From the NCBI GenBank assembly GCA_020747065.1, contig JAGMVK010000028.1, forward strand, positions 434,001 through 498,000: a stretch of DNA of 64,000 nucleotides, in the 5' to 3' direction. The translations under genes and the position numbers were made by a program. This DNA is from Cadophora sp. MPI-SDFR-AT-0126 (lineage: Eukaryota > Ascomycota > Leotiomycetes > Helotiales > Ploettnerulaceae). The notes beneath the pieces are model-generated. The model searched no databases and was not told the DNA's origin. It worked only from the letters and a program-made list of their open reading frames with translations. Below are positions 21,928-35,625 of the stretch, piece by piece (position 1 is the stretch's first letter; each line of letters opens with the position of its first letter).

Positions 21928-22062
21928 GACACTTGTAAGTCTCACCATCATAGTCCAACAATCGGTTCACTCGACTAACAACAATCAGTGGCAGAGCGGT
22001 CCAATGCGATTCCCCGCTAAGGAATTCCCTTCGGGGGCGCGAGTTCGAATCTCGCAGGTGTC
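21928..22062 (+). tRNA. tRNA-Ser(GCT) with 54-bp spliceosomal-like insert after nucleotide 7
   Basis: Segment 21989-22062 folds as tRNA positions 8-73 of a serine tRNA: D stem GCA/TGC, anticodon stem ATTCC/GGAAT with anticodon GCT, a class II variable arm, T arm GCGAG-TTCGAAT-CTCGC, and 3' acceptor strand AGGTGTC. The A box TGGCAGAGCGG and B box are present. The matching 5' acceptor strand GACACTT (six Watson-Crick pairs and one G-T) lies at 21928-21934, separated by 21935-21988. That insert starts GTAAGT, has a GACTAAC branch-like site and ends in CAG. Removing it gives an 81-nt tRNA. Position 33 is C rather than the near-universal T. Alternatives are a 5'-truncated pseudogene with a chance upstream match, or a non-functional split copy. 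Confidence 0.6.
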
Positions 22063-22070
22063 TTTCTATA

Positions 22071-22080
22071 TTTTCTTTTT
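22071..22080 (+). terminator. Pol III T-run terminator
   Basis: TTTTCTTTTT begins 9 bp after the tRNA 3' end, as expected for RNA polymerase III termination. Confidence 0.6.
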
Positions 22081-23083
22081 GCTGTTTTCACGCTTTTAGA
22101 AGTTGATTAGATCTCAAGTCTCTCCTCATATTTTTTCTACAATCTTCTGTTGGAAATGGTTCCGGCATACGAGAGAGGCATTCGATTGTGTGTGCTTTAC
22201 TTCACCGGATGACTCCATGCCGGTTCTCGCTTCACTTGCAGACTAATTTGGAAGGGACGATACACGGTTTATCGTGTCCGTCTAGTGTTCTTTAGAAAAG
22301 AAAAGATCTTTTGAATTTTGTAAATCCTTTTGAAATGTTTCCGAGGCATCACAGGACAGGGTCGTAATATGAGCAATAGAAGGGGGGCCTTCAGGGGCGA
22401 TGAAGCGAGATGGGAAAGTCAGCAACGACTGACGCAGCGATGAAAGACTTAAGCTGGCGATTTTCAGCTAGCTGTAATCGGATAGGAGAGCTTTTGAAGA
22501 GGTGGGTCATTTCGATCAACTAGAGCACGCCCAGATACGCAGATCTTTGGTCTTGAGAAATGCCAAAGTCACGCGGTATCCACGTGCGTGATCACTGCAG
22601 AACACTCATTCTTGAGCATAATACCTCACCATGAATACCTCCCAACCAAGCATCGACGATATCACAACTCTCATTCCAACAATCTGGCAGATCAAACCAG
22701 CTACCCGTCCGAGACTATCACTGACATAAAACAGCTGCACCCCGCTTCGCCACCACTATTCCCAAAACAGTAATTCTCGCTTGCCTCGGCCGAGCGATCT
22801 TCCTGTTTGGGAGATTCTGAATGCTTTCGCCGGGAGACACCGAGATGTGGAGGTTGACATCAAACCTTTAGAGAAGAATTGGAAAGGTATGTCCGAGATG
22901 AAGAGCTAATTCCGGGAGGTTGTGGGGTATATAAGTCAAGGTGTTCTTCGACGACAGAGATGCTTTCCAAGTTATCCAACTCATCGTCATCAATCCAAGC
23001 TTTCAAACCAGCCATCAAAAATCAACAGCAAACAGTGAACCAGCAATTCTACATCACAGCCAACGTCCACAAAAACAAACAAA
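22081..23083. other. Intergenic
   Basis: No gene recognised. The final 150 bp are an A/C-rich leader before the ATG at 23084. Confidence 0.6.
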
Positions 23084-24047
23084 ATGTCTTCAACCAGCAA
23101 CACAATCCTCCTCATCACAGGCGGCAACACAGGCCTCGGTCTCGAGACCGTAAAAGCCCTCTACCAATCCCCCAAGACCACCTACACCATCCTGCTCGCC
23201 GGTCGAGACATCTCGAAAGCAGATGCTGCCGCCAAGAGCGTAGAATCTGAACTCAAGTCGCCGAGTGGAAGTGTGATCCGAACGGTACAGATTGATATCG
23301 AGGATGATGAGTCTATTGGAAAGGCATATGAGTGGGTGAAGAAGGAGTTTGGGAGGCTGGATGTGTTGATTAACAATGCCGGTACGTTGTAACATGCTGT
23401 TATCTTCCACCAAAGAATTTCCCCTACCTCGTTTCATTTCATCTGGTAGATTCTGGGATCTGGATCTAGAGATGAGGACTTGAAAGTTGGGAATTCCTTG
23501 GATGCTGAGGATGCCATTGACTAACACATTCCGACCTCCCACAGGCGGACAATTCGACCATCTCAAAGACCTCTCTCCCCGCGCCATGTGGGCCAAATCC
23601 TGGGACGTAAACGTAACCGGCACCCACCTCCTGACCTCGACCTTCGCCCCCCTCCTGCTCAACTCCTCCTCCCCACGCATCATCTTCCTCGCCTCCGGCA
23701 CCTCCTCCCTCACCACCGCCGGCGTGTCTCCTCTCGGAATGGACAAATCACCCGCTGCCGGCTGGCCGAAGCAAGGATTCAGCCTGCCGGCGTATAGAGC
23801 GAGTAAGGCGGGATTGAATATGGTTATGCGGGAGTGGGCGAGGATATTGAGGGAGGATGGCGTGAAGGTCTGGGGTGTGAGTCCAGGTTTCCTGGCGACA
23901 GGTTTGGGCATGGGCGCGGAACTTACAAAGAAGATGGGGGCAGTGGAGCCGCAGGTTGGAGCGGAGGTTATAAGGGGGGTGGTTGAGGGGGAGAGGGACG
24001 AGGATGTTGGGAAGGTGGTGAAGAAGGATGGCGTGCAGCCTTTTTAG
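23084..24047 (+). CDS. Short-chain dehydrogenase/reductase
   Basis: Two exons (23084-23381 and 23545-24047) give 266 residues. The intron of 163 bp ends TTGACTAACA...CCCACAG, a textbook branch site and acceptor. Motifs: TGGNTGLG at 12-19, NNAG at 97-100 spanning the junction, and catalytic Tyr183/Lys187 in AYRASK. It is a classical carbonyl reductase-type SDR, and the substrate is unknown. It is followed on the same strand by an alpha/beta hydrolase. Confidence 0.87.
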
Positions 24048-24697
24048 GGATGTTGCAGTGAATGAGTTTAATCGTCTACAATGAACGAAGGAACAAGTGT
24101 TAGGAATTTTCGAAAAGGGATGCTGAATGTTCATGTGAGCTATGAACTACCTACAAAACCCAGATATCTTGGCACACAGCAACCACTCCTGATCGACCTG
24201 TAAACACTTACACAATCTCCGCGCCCCATGAACCCCACCAAATAAAAATTTACACATCCATCAAAGCACCATCTAATCTCCCCATTAAATCCGTTCACTG
24301 CCATATTTCCGCAAAACCCGCGCTGATTCGGCCTCCAACAGTACTTACCCAACTCGTGAGTTTCTCCTAATTGGGAATAGTAAGCTCGTGAGTATCGCCT
24401 ATTTAGGACATGTTGTTTTGAGCAGCCAATAATAACCTGCATGTGGCTAAGAAGGATGCTCGGTAAAATTATTGATTGTGTGACTACTGTCGATACATAC
24501 GTATATAAGCTGTAAATCTACAATACATACAAGAGCCATGTATAAAAGGTCCAGCTATTCCACTGGCGAAGTGTTGGAAGCATTTAATACACGAGTATAT
24601 GACAGCCAAATTCTTCAATCTTAAAAACCTCACCCAGCGCACTTTCAAGATAACAATAAACTCCCTCACAAATCGTTCAGCAAAACCCAACTTCACA
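24048..24697. other. Intergenic
   Basis: No gene seen. The leader before 24698 is A/C-rich. Confidence 0.6.
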
Positions 24698-25879
24698 ATG
24701 TCCTCCAAAACCTACAAACTTCCCGACCACGCACTCATCGGCCGCGCAAAACACATCCCACAACTACCCACAACACCCACCATCTCCTTCAGCCCCCTCA
24801 TCCTCACCACACCCAATCGTCCCCCCAATTACCCAATTCATATCCGAATCACTGCCCCCGTCATTACCAACACCATCACCAAAACCAGCAGTGAGACGAG
24901 CACCTCTACCTCCCTCCCCATCATCCTCCTCTCCCACGGCCAAGGCTCCTCCAACCACCTCTCCTCTCTAAACGGGTATGGGCCTCTAGTGGAATACTAC
25001 GCCAGCCACGGCTTCGTCGTCATTCAACCCACCCACCTCTCATCCAAAACCCTAAGCCTAGGAATGAAACTCGCTTCTGCATCCCCATCCCCAACCACAA
25101 ACGCAAAAGAAGATCCCAATCTCGCTCTAAATCTCGACTTCGAGACCCTCGGCCCCGCACCCCTCTTCTGGAAATCCCGCATCCACGATTTCACCGACAT
25201 ACTCGACGCCCACTCCTTCATCGACGCCAGCTTTCCCGCTCTTTCGCAAGCGGGGATAAGTCTGGATTGGGAGAGGGTGGGTATAGTAGGGCACTCGATG
25301 GGCGCCCACACAGCTAGCATGCTCCTCGGGGCTTCTTACATCCTCAACCCGGAATCCCCTTCCCCCTCTCCCTCATCAAACGCAACCAGCGCCTCCATCT
25401 CATTCTACGACGCACGTATAAAGGCTGGGATTCTCATCGGCGCACCCGGGTGCGACGCCCCCGACGGTTCTACCCAGACGCCCATGGCTCGCTCCGTCGC
25501 CCCTTTCTTCGCACACACGGATTTCAGCAGCATGATCACGCCCGCACTGATCGTCTACGGGGATGCAGACCTCCCTGATTATCTGACCACGAGGGGCATG
25601 GAGTGGCATAAAGATCCTTACACGATGGCACCGGAGGGGACGGGGAAGGAGATGTTGACGGTTAGGGGGGCGGGGCATTGTTTTGGGGGGGTGAGTGGGT
25701 GGGATGCGAGGGAGACGGGGGAGGAGGGGGAGAGTGTGGAGATGGTGGGGATTGTACAGAGGATGACGGGGGCGTGGATGAGGGAGAGGTTGAGGTTTAA
25801 CTGTGGGGGGAGGGAGTGGGAGGAGGCGTGTGGGGCGCTGGAGGGGTTGGATGGGGTGGGGATGGTGGAGAGGAAGTGA
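24698..25879 (+). CDS. Alpha/beta hydrolase, PAF-acetylhydrolase/chlorophyllase-like
   Basis: Single exon of 394 codons from the ATG at 24698, whose context CACAATG fits a fungal start. The frame is open to 24599, but the upstream residues look like leader. The nucleophile elbow is GHSMGAH with Ser near residue 200, preceded by an oxyanion-type LLSHGQGSS. A likely acid is Asp in VYGDADLP and the base His in GAGHCFGG. The fold hydrolyses ester bonds, and the acceptor is unknown. No signal peptide. The first half of the coding strand is C-rich and the last 250 bp strikingly G-rich. Confidence 0.8.
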   Translation: MSSKTYKLPDHALIGRAKHIPQLPTTPTISFSPLILTTPNRPPNYPIHIRITAPVITNTITKTSSETSTSTSLPIILLSHGQGSSNHLSSLNGYGPLVEYYASHGFVVIQPTHLSSKTLSLGMKLASASPSPTTNAKEDPNLALNLDFETLGPAPLFWKSRIHDFTDILDAHSFIDASFPALSQAGISLDWERVGIVGHSMGAHTASMLLGASYILNPESPSPSPSSNATSASISFYDARIKAGILIGAPGCDAPDGSTQTPMARSVAPFFAHTDFSSMITPALIVYGDADLPDYLTTRGMEWHKDPYTMAPEGTGKEMLTVRGAGHCFGGVSGWDARETGEEGESVEMVGIVQRMTGAWMRERLRFNCGGREWEEACGALEGLDGVGMVERK

Positions 25880-26310
25880 GGGAGTGGGTGAGGTAGATTC
25901 GAAAAGGGGTCTAAGCGAGTGTTGGATGTCAACAATGCTTGCGCGTGGAAATGGCAATCGCTCGACTAACTGCATATCATGACATCCGCACAATACGTCT
26001 CTTGGCGTTTGGGTTGATTTTGTCTTTTATTGCTGCCTCGGTTCTCTACTTTCCGAATGATATACACACGAATGCAGCAAAATATACAAATGCTGCATTG
26101 CCTGGTTCTCCTCTCCTTTACCATCCTCCTTTCTTGGGCCTTCGATCATTGATCTAGACAGACCTAGAATTGTCCTTTATTTTCCTGTCCATAGCCATTC
26201 GTCCATAAGAAGTACAATCCCATCCCATTCCGGGCATTCCTTCGCTTTTCCCAAAATCTCCCTGACCCAACGTTTACCATAAACCCAAACCCATGTACTC
26301 TTCAAAACTC
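25880..26310. other. Intergenic, convergent 3' flanks
   Basis: Convergent spacer between the hydrolase and the MFS gene. No gene seen. Confidence 0.6.
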
Positions 26311-27927
26311 TCACAATTCTACTTCCTCACTTCCCTTAACATCCTTAATCTTCTTCCCCTCCGTGCCCCTCGGCGTCTTCAAACCAAAGAAAACAATCAA
26401 ACTAACACCCAATACTCCCATCCCACCAATCGTATACGCAATCTCGCGTCCCGCCCACCAATACACACTCGTAAAAGCTAGTGGTCCTAAGCCCCTCCCC
26501 AGCTGTCCCCAACTCCTCAGATTTCCCAACTTCCCACCCCTTTCGTCTTCGCCAGCTTCGAAACTACTCAGTGCGTTGAGGCCGGTAACAACGGTCGCGG
26601 TTGTGACTGCGAGGAGTGTGGTAGCGGCATAGAGACCGCCAACAGTGTTGATGCGGGCAAGGAGGAAGAGCGCGAGGAGGCAGGATACGACGCCTATGCG
26701 GACTGAGAGGAGTGGTGAGAGGCGGCGAGTTACGCCACCTTGCAGGAGGGAGGCGACTAGACCCATGTACCCGAGCAGACGGCCATTGCGGGCGGATGTG
26801 TAGCCGAAGAGGTCGTATGTCATAAATGGGAGAGAGAATTCCATGCCGGAGAAGAAGAGGATGAAGCCTAAATGCGTGAGGTTGAGGAGGAAATGCGAGT
26901 TGGTGCGGACGTGCTTCCCTCCTACTTTGGGTGTGGTGGAAGAAACCATCTTGGCCTGTGTTGCTGTTGTTGATCGGGTTGTGGGTCTTGTCGAGCCGTT
27001 TGTGGCTGCTGGGACGCCGTTCAACTTTGCTGAGGCGACTTTACTTGGTAGTGTCTCCGGTAGACAGAGATACAGGTATATCGTCTCGGTAACAATCAAG
27101 AAGAGGGAAAACCCTGCGGCTGTTGCAAAAGGGTTCGCCTTGACCGAACTGATGGTACTCAGCCAAGCTCCCAGCGCAGGTCCAAATGTAAAGCTGATAC
27201 TGAAGCATATGCCCACCAATGCCATTGTTGCCCCTCTCTGTTTCTCATCCGAGATATCCGTTGCGATTGCGATGGCGAGTTGGACGTTTCCTTCTGATAA
27301 CCCGCCTACGACTCGCGAAAGGAGGAAAGTGCTGAAGTCTGTTGCGCAGACCCAAAGCAGCACGCTGAGGATGTTACCGGCCATGCTGCAAAGGAGGGCT
27401 GTTCGGCGGCCATATCGATCTGAGAGGGTTCCTATGATGGGAGATGCGAATGCCTGGAGAAGACTGAATGTGTTAGACCATATAATGGCACAATCTGTAT
27501 GTTCTGTCCTTCACTCACGAAAATAAGCTTCCCAGCGCTCCTCCCAATAGTACAATATCATATCTCGAATCGATTGGTCTTGCGAACGAAGCTTTGTAGG
27601 CATTGAGGTATGTGAGGATATGCGAGAGGAGAGAGGGCGATTTATTCGAGCTGCTGAATTGGGTCGGTGCTTCGAGGCTGGCAGGTTTAAATCAGCATTG
27701 TCCCATACATCGTAGCTAGAACGGAATGCTCACTCTCGATAATATGCCAGCAAAGACGGGAAAAGCGGGAGAATAAATGTGAAACTGATCTATTGACAAT
27801 TGCATCAGCTGAATGTTCCTCGAAGCGCATTGTTGGAGGACTGAGTTCATACCAAATCGAGCAACAGAGAGAAGAACACCACTTTCAAGACCTTCTTCCT
27901 CGTCACTGGATCCACAGGAGCTGCCAT
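26311..27927 (-). CDS. Major facilitator superfamily transporter (DHA1/TetA-like)
   Basis: Four exons (27927-27853, 27789-27734, 27677-27519, 27463-26311) encode 480 residues. About twelve hydrophobic segments are visible. The loop 2-3 signature GTLSDRYGRR follows the third junction, and the helix 4-5 region has SRVVGGLSEGN. A long Thr-rich cytosolic loop divides the halves. The third acceptor had to be the CAG at 27464, because the later CAG 10 bp downstream is out of phase. It is probably a drug/H+ antiporter-type plasma- or vacuolar-membrane carrier. The substrate is unknown. Confidence 0.87.
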
Positions 27928-29108
27928 GGTCTGTTCTGTCTAGCTGGTACAATCTGCGAATGTTTGAATATCCAATCCCCGAGTCGTTTGTTCCGTATTC
28001 CAAAAAGTACTGCAAAGGCCAGGCCACACTCTGTCAACAAAGCCGGCTGATGTAGTGGTACGAGATGGATGCGTACTGGTAGCCGCGAGACTCAATCCGA
28101 GAATACTTTAAACAAAAGGTAAGGCCAGCTCAGCTCTTTAAATTAGAGGTAAACAGACAACCGTCAATCAATCAATCGATCAGGCCAGCGTGTCCGGTAT
28201 TGCAGCAATGCAAGTGCTGGCGCGAATCGTCAAGCTGGCGCATACGACGTGTGCAGTTGCAGTGCGAAGTGGGTGGTTCGAAGTGGTGCTCTGCTCTGGC
28301 CAAAAGTGTTCAGCTCCTCTGTCAAGATCCATTTGGTGGTCTGTTTCTTTTGAGACGGACGGGACAGCGGCCGCGCAGGGGGAGATCAGACCCCTGCCAT
28401 GCCGATTGAATGACGACAAAGTGGCAGCTGCCCCGCAATTGGCTGCCAAGACGTAGATCCCGGATATCAAATGCATCCGAAGATGCAGCTGACCAGGAAG
28501 ATGCATCGAGGTTATCCGAAGTGGGTTTAGATGGGAGGGAAGCTTGGAATTGGGAGGATGGTTATTGGATAGAGGGAAGGGGGATTGAGAGAGATGGAGA
28601 AGAGAGAAGCAGGGATAGATCGACTGCCGGACCTGGATGCGTCGATGCGAATCCGAATTTGGGATTGGGATGGGATTGTACTCTGTAGGGTGAGGGGGAG
28701 GATATGGATGCCGAGGCACGGGTTTGGTGGGAATGGAGACATTTCTGGCTGTATTTGTGCTGTGTTTGTGCTAGACGAGTACTGCATAAGACTGAACTCG
28801 AGCGAAATGATGTAAGCAAGCTCTTCTTTGTGTAACTTAAGTGAAATCCGCCTGTTGAAGCAGCTAGCTACCTTCCAGCTAAGCTCCGTACGACACGGGT
28901 TCAAAAGCAATACTATCAAGAAGAACAAGGCTGAATGGCACCATAAAGAAGCAAAATCAGGTCACTGGGAATCATGTTCAATCAACCCTACAATCTAGCT
29001 TCGAGCTTAACCAGTTCATCAATTAAAATCCCACCATTAGATCATCAATCTATCAAACGCCATACTCCACACCCACATCCCACAATCTCTCACCCACCCT
29101 TTTGATAC
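27928..29108. other. Intergenic
   Basis: No coding signal. A G-rich patch at about 28540-28740 gives long but featureless open frames on both strands, which I treat as chance. Confidence 0.55.
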
Positions 29109-30836
29109 TCAAGCAGGAATCATAGCAACCTTAACCCCTCCCCTAACCGCCGCCGTCAACGTCAAGAAATCCGTAAACGGCGCGTCATCCCTCGGCTCCA
29201 CGCCCTTAAAAGCTTGTAGCAACCGCACAGTGGTGAAAGCTGCTTCTGTCAGGGCGAATTGCTGCCCGATGCAGATTCTGGGGCCGCCGTTGAAGGGAAG
29301 GTATTGCCAGCTATATTACGTTATCAGTTTGATTTTTCATGTATTGTATCTTAGGTAGAGATTTAGGGATGGAAGGAAATGAAGGAGGTAGGGGTAAGGA
29401 GGAGAGGGAGCAAACCTAGGTCTCAACGCCTCCCATCGTTCAGGTCTGAACTCATCCGCATCTTCACCATAGAGATCCTTCCGACGATGCATCACGTATA
29501 CTTGATAATTGATCTGTGTTCCTTTCTTGACGAAGATGGGGGATTTCTGGTCTGGGCCACCGCCGACGGGGAGAGTGGTGTCATTGACGCATGTTCGGCT
29601 GTTGCCTGGGACGATGGGGTGGAGTCGGAGGACTGGTTGTATGCGTTAGTGAAAGATCAAGACAATTTGAATCGTGTGATTTATAAATGAGAGGCGAAGC
29701 AACTTACTCTCATTCAGAGTATACTGCAAATACTTCATACTCTTTAAGTACTCAAAACTCGGCGTCTCACCTCCAAGCGCATCAACCTCCGCCTTCAACT
29801 TCCCAAAAACATCCTTCCGTCTCGCCAATGTGTAGAAGAGATAGCTCAATAGACTTGCCGTCGTATCTCTCCCAGCAAGAAGAATATTCAACAACTCATC
29901 CTGGATCTTCTTCTTCCCAATATTCTGCTTAGCGAGCTCTTCCAGGAAGACATATCTCGCCCTCCCCTCCTCCGCCTTCTCACCCTCTTCAAAGCCTGAT
30001 TTACGCAACTCGATAGCCTTGCGAATATACTTCCCAATATACTCGTGCACGAATGCGATGCTGTCGTCCATGCGCTTGTTCGGGAACAGCGTCGCCAACT
30101 TCCCTACCCTAGACTCTATTCCCATGCGCTCAGTAACATACGTAAACGCCTCCTGGAACTTGACACCCCTCTCCCTCTCCTCAGTCATGTCGAGCCCAAG
30201 CACACCACTACTGGTGCCAAACAGGAATTCTGTCGCCGAATCCATGGTCAACATGAAGAACAACTGCTGCAAATCTACCGTCTCCCCGTTCCGTGGAATC
30301 CGCTCAATCAACTTCCCAATGTGACTCTCGAACGTCTCCAGATCACCAACCTGACTCCTCGTGAAATTCGGACGCAACAACGACCTCGACGCCTCCCACT
30401 CCTTTCCGTCAGTCGTGAAGATTCCATGGCCGAAGGTTGGCCGGAACGCGACTTTGCGTCTTGGCGGCAGCTCGAAGTCTTTAAATTGGGTTGCCAGAAC
30501 GGCTTTGATGTTTTCGGGTTCGGCGGTGTTGATCACGCGGTCCCCCAGGAAGAGCTGAGTGTAGGTGTAAGCGTTCATCCGGTTGTAGCGGTCCAGCACG
30601 GTTTCCATGAAACCGCCGTCTTTCACGAGGCGGGAGTTCTCGAGGAAGATGTCGAGGCCGAAGATGGGGTCTTTGTGGGGGTAGGAGGGGATGGATTTGC
30701 AGCCATGTTTGCGAGATATGAGATTACGGCGGTGAGATGTTATGAGGTAGATGCTTAGGTGGTAGAGTGTGTAGAGCGAGGTGAGGGCCAGGAGGGCGAG
30801 GGTCACGGGTGACCGATTTTCGATGAATGTTGACAT
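29109..30836 (-). CDS. Cytochrome P450, CYP52-like
   Basis: Three exons (30836-29708, 29632-29416, 29310-29109) give 515 residues. An N-terminal membrane anchor (about residues 10-32) is followed by the canonical marks: I-helix AGRDTT at 321-326, K-helix ExxR at Glu376-Arg379 (formed across the first junction as LNEILRLHP), a FRPERW segment and heme loop [10 protein letters not shown] with Cys462. The [10 protein letters not shown] tail of the heme loop is typical of CYP52-type enzymes, which hydroxylate alkanes or fatty acids at the omega end in the ER. Substrate preference is inferred from family resemblance only. Confidence 0.9.
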
Positions 30837-33452
30837 TTTGATTGGAAAATGCCGATGTGACGATATGAATGACTTCCGCGAAGAAAAGAAGAAAAGAAGA
30901 AAAGAAGAGGTGAGAAAGATGAGCTGATGCCGTCTTGTTAAATGCCAGAACGGAATGTCAGAAGACGAATACCCCTGGCAGCCAAGGTAAGACAAAGACA
31001 AGGACAGGTAAGGGATACCCGTCTGACGACCTGAGCTGACTTCAGCAGGGAGACGAGTGGCCGATAGTTACTTTCAGAGTGGATAAATGATGATAGGGAT
31101 CAGTCAGAAAGCAGATTGACAAGGTGAGGAAGGTCGAGCAGACAAGGACGCTCTTACATCCCAAAGCGGAAGAAGGGATGTGGTCAACTGAACGTTGCGT
31201 ATGTTGCGGGGCAAGCTACTTTAAATATCCTTAGCCCATACTCAACAAAGGAAAGGATTAGGGGTTCGGACATTTTTAGGTATGTTTTACTTATGTAAAA
31301 CATCGGAGCTGGAAGAGCTGTCAAACGCGGGGTGCCCGTCTGGGCAACGGCAGGGGAACCGAGGAGCCGCCACCCAACAACCGAACGGAGCATGATTTGT
31401 GATACAGTACTTCGCCTGTCACTTAATCTTGAATTTGAACAAAATCCAAAGGCATTGAAAGCATAAAACGTAAATTTGCAACTCTATTATCATAACTTGA
31501 TCATATGTTCGGAAAAAGACAGCCGCGTGTCCCACTTGGCAGCCCAATCTCGCATAATCATCCCCAATAAGATGCGAGAATCAGCTTCCTAATGATCGAG
31601 CTGTCAGAATCCGAAACGGGTAGGTAAGCATTTAGCGGCACTTGCTACACAGAACTGGGCATGCTCGTAAACGAGTATGACACTGTCAGTTCGGTGGCAC
31701 CACTCAGCCACTGTGTTCAGTACCTGCTTCATCGTCAGGGCAGAGTGTACTGGTTGCCATGTGAAAATTGATTATATCATCACACAACCGAAGAAAACGC
31801 CGAAGCTGGGAAAATAAGAAGTTAAAAAGAAGATGCATATGTCACATCCAGGCTTATACCCGTCTTATATCCCTGGATATAATTTCAGTAGGCTTTATGC
31901 TTCTCAAACAGGATATCAGTTTCCGGTCCTTTGGTCAGCCGATCCATGCCCTCACATTCCTCTAATCCCCCATTTCCATACCGCTAGTAGTCCACAGCCT
32001 ACCAGCCTACTGACCGATTCGTCCAGCCTCTCACTATCCTCTCACTGTCCTGAAAATATCGTGGGGAGGTAAGCCCATCCAGGACGGACGTCTTCGATCT
32101 GATCTTTTTAAACCTTTTGTACAGCAGCCGAATGGCCCTATGTAAAGTTTAATTTTTAGACTTTTTGGTATTCGGCACTTGTCTCGTCCGTCCGGAACGG
32201 TCGTAGAGTGGTACATACATCTCATGCGAGGTAGAAGTGCCGACTTTCCAATCCCTAGCCTGTCGGTCGTTAGCTGTCACAGATTGGGCAGGCATGAGGA
32301 TATTCGAGAAGGCGTCTTGGAAAATACACCCGAATGGTTCCGTGGATCTATCAACAAGTCACCCTCACCCGATTTACCTCTACTGCACTCCCTATCCTCT
32401 TCTTCTCAACTGCGCCTCTTGCCCTACTCACCACCACCTTGAAGCACGTGCAGCACACATTCGTCCCAAAAAGCCTTTCTCGATTTACCCAATCCTCCTG
32501 CCTAACAGTCAACCTGCAGGATATTGTCTCACCAATTCCTACCTATGGAATATCACGCTTCGAGCTTAGATGTCAGAATAAGACCTAAGAGACCCGCTAG
32601 TACGTCAGCATAACCACTTCCAAAAGGGGTAAGCGATCTCCTTGCCCTTTCAGTTGATGTAGACATCGTATATCTCACATAAGCATACGATATGATACGC
32701 CACCCGAACAACACGTAACTTTGACGAATGAGATCGAGTCTTGGATGTGAGAGAGGTACTCGGTTAGGTGGGATGCGACGAGGTTGGGTGATTGGGAGTT
32801 TCGATTTTTAGAGATCTAGGTACTGATACTTATGATCTTGTCGGACCAATGTCGCGGCGATGGTAAAGATAGAGGCGAGAAACCTGGTAGGAGAGTGTTG
32901 GAGCGAGATAATGTTACTTTACGATTCTGCTGTAGCATTTTCAAAGTTTCTAGAGGCATGCGTTAATGCATAATCCCCTCTATGAATCACGCACGGGTGG
33001 ACATTTCTGCTTCGAAGAAATACATATGGCCGACTTGCTGAACAAATATCACTGCCTAACTCAGTTAGATGTACCCGCCGGTCCTTCACTTCTCGATACC
33101 GTGTCGAGAACAACATAGAAAAATAAATTTCCACCAATGGACTCTCGAAGGTCCCTTGCTCGATTTTGGCTGGCTTCGGCGACTTTTTGCTGTAGAGAAC
33201 TCCCTAAATTGCGAATATTCAAAGGGTCACTCCAATCCAAGATAAGGGCTACATCTAAGATAGATGTTTAGGCTTCGATTGATTTCACGCGTCCAAGGAC
33301 GCATTCAGAGTCCATCCAACTACTCAATAAGTTCACAAAATCTGTGTTAATAATGGAGATTATTATTCACAGCTCCTGATTCAGACAACAAAGTCAATTC
33401 CGAGATTTACCCCTGATTATAGTTGTGTCATACCTCCGACTGGCTGGGTCAT
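30837..33452. other. Long intergenic segment (2.6 kb)
   Basis: No gene recognised on either strand. It contains the P450 leader with a GAAGAAAA repeat (30880-30910). Confidence 0.55.
30880..30910. repeat. GAAGAAAA-type 8-bp tandem repeat in P450 leader
   Basis: About four units of an 8-bp purine repeat. On the gene strand it is a TTTTCTTC polypyrimidine tract about 45-75 bp upstream of the ATG, a common feature of fungal core promoters. Confidence 0.6.

Positions 33453-35625
<2,173 letters not shown>

Noticed and set aside
21545..22099. 184-codon frame running through the tRNA
   Set aside because: It overlaps the secreted-protein exon in another frame and a structured tRNA, and has no domain-like content.
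25400..25993. 197-codon His/Pro-rich frame antisense to the alpha/beta hydrolase
   Set aside because: It is a product of the G-rich 3' end of the hydrolase on the opposite strand.
28180..28930. Several overlapping frames of 80-180 codons on both strands
   Set aside because: Low-complexity Ser/Pro/Ile content, no motifs, no splice-supported extension, caused by a G-rich patch.
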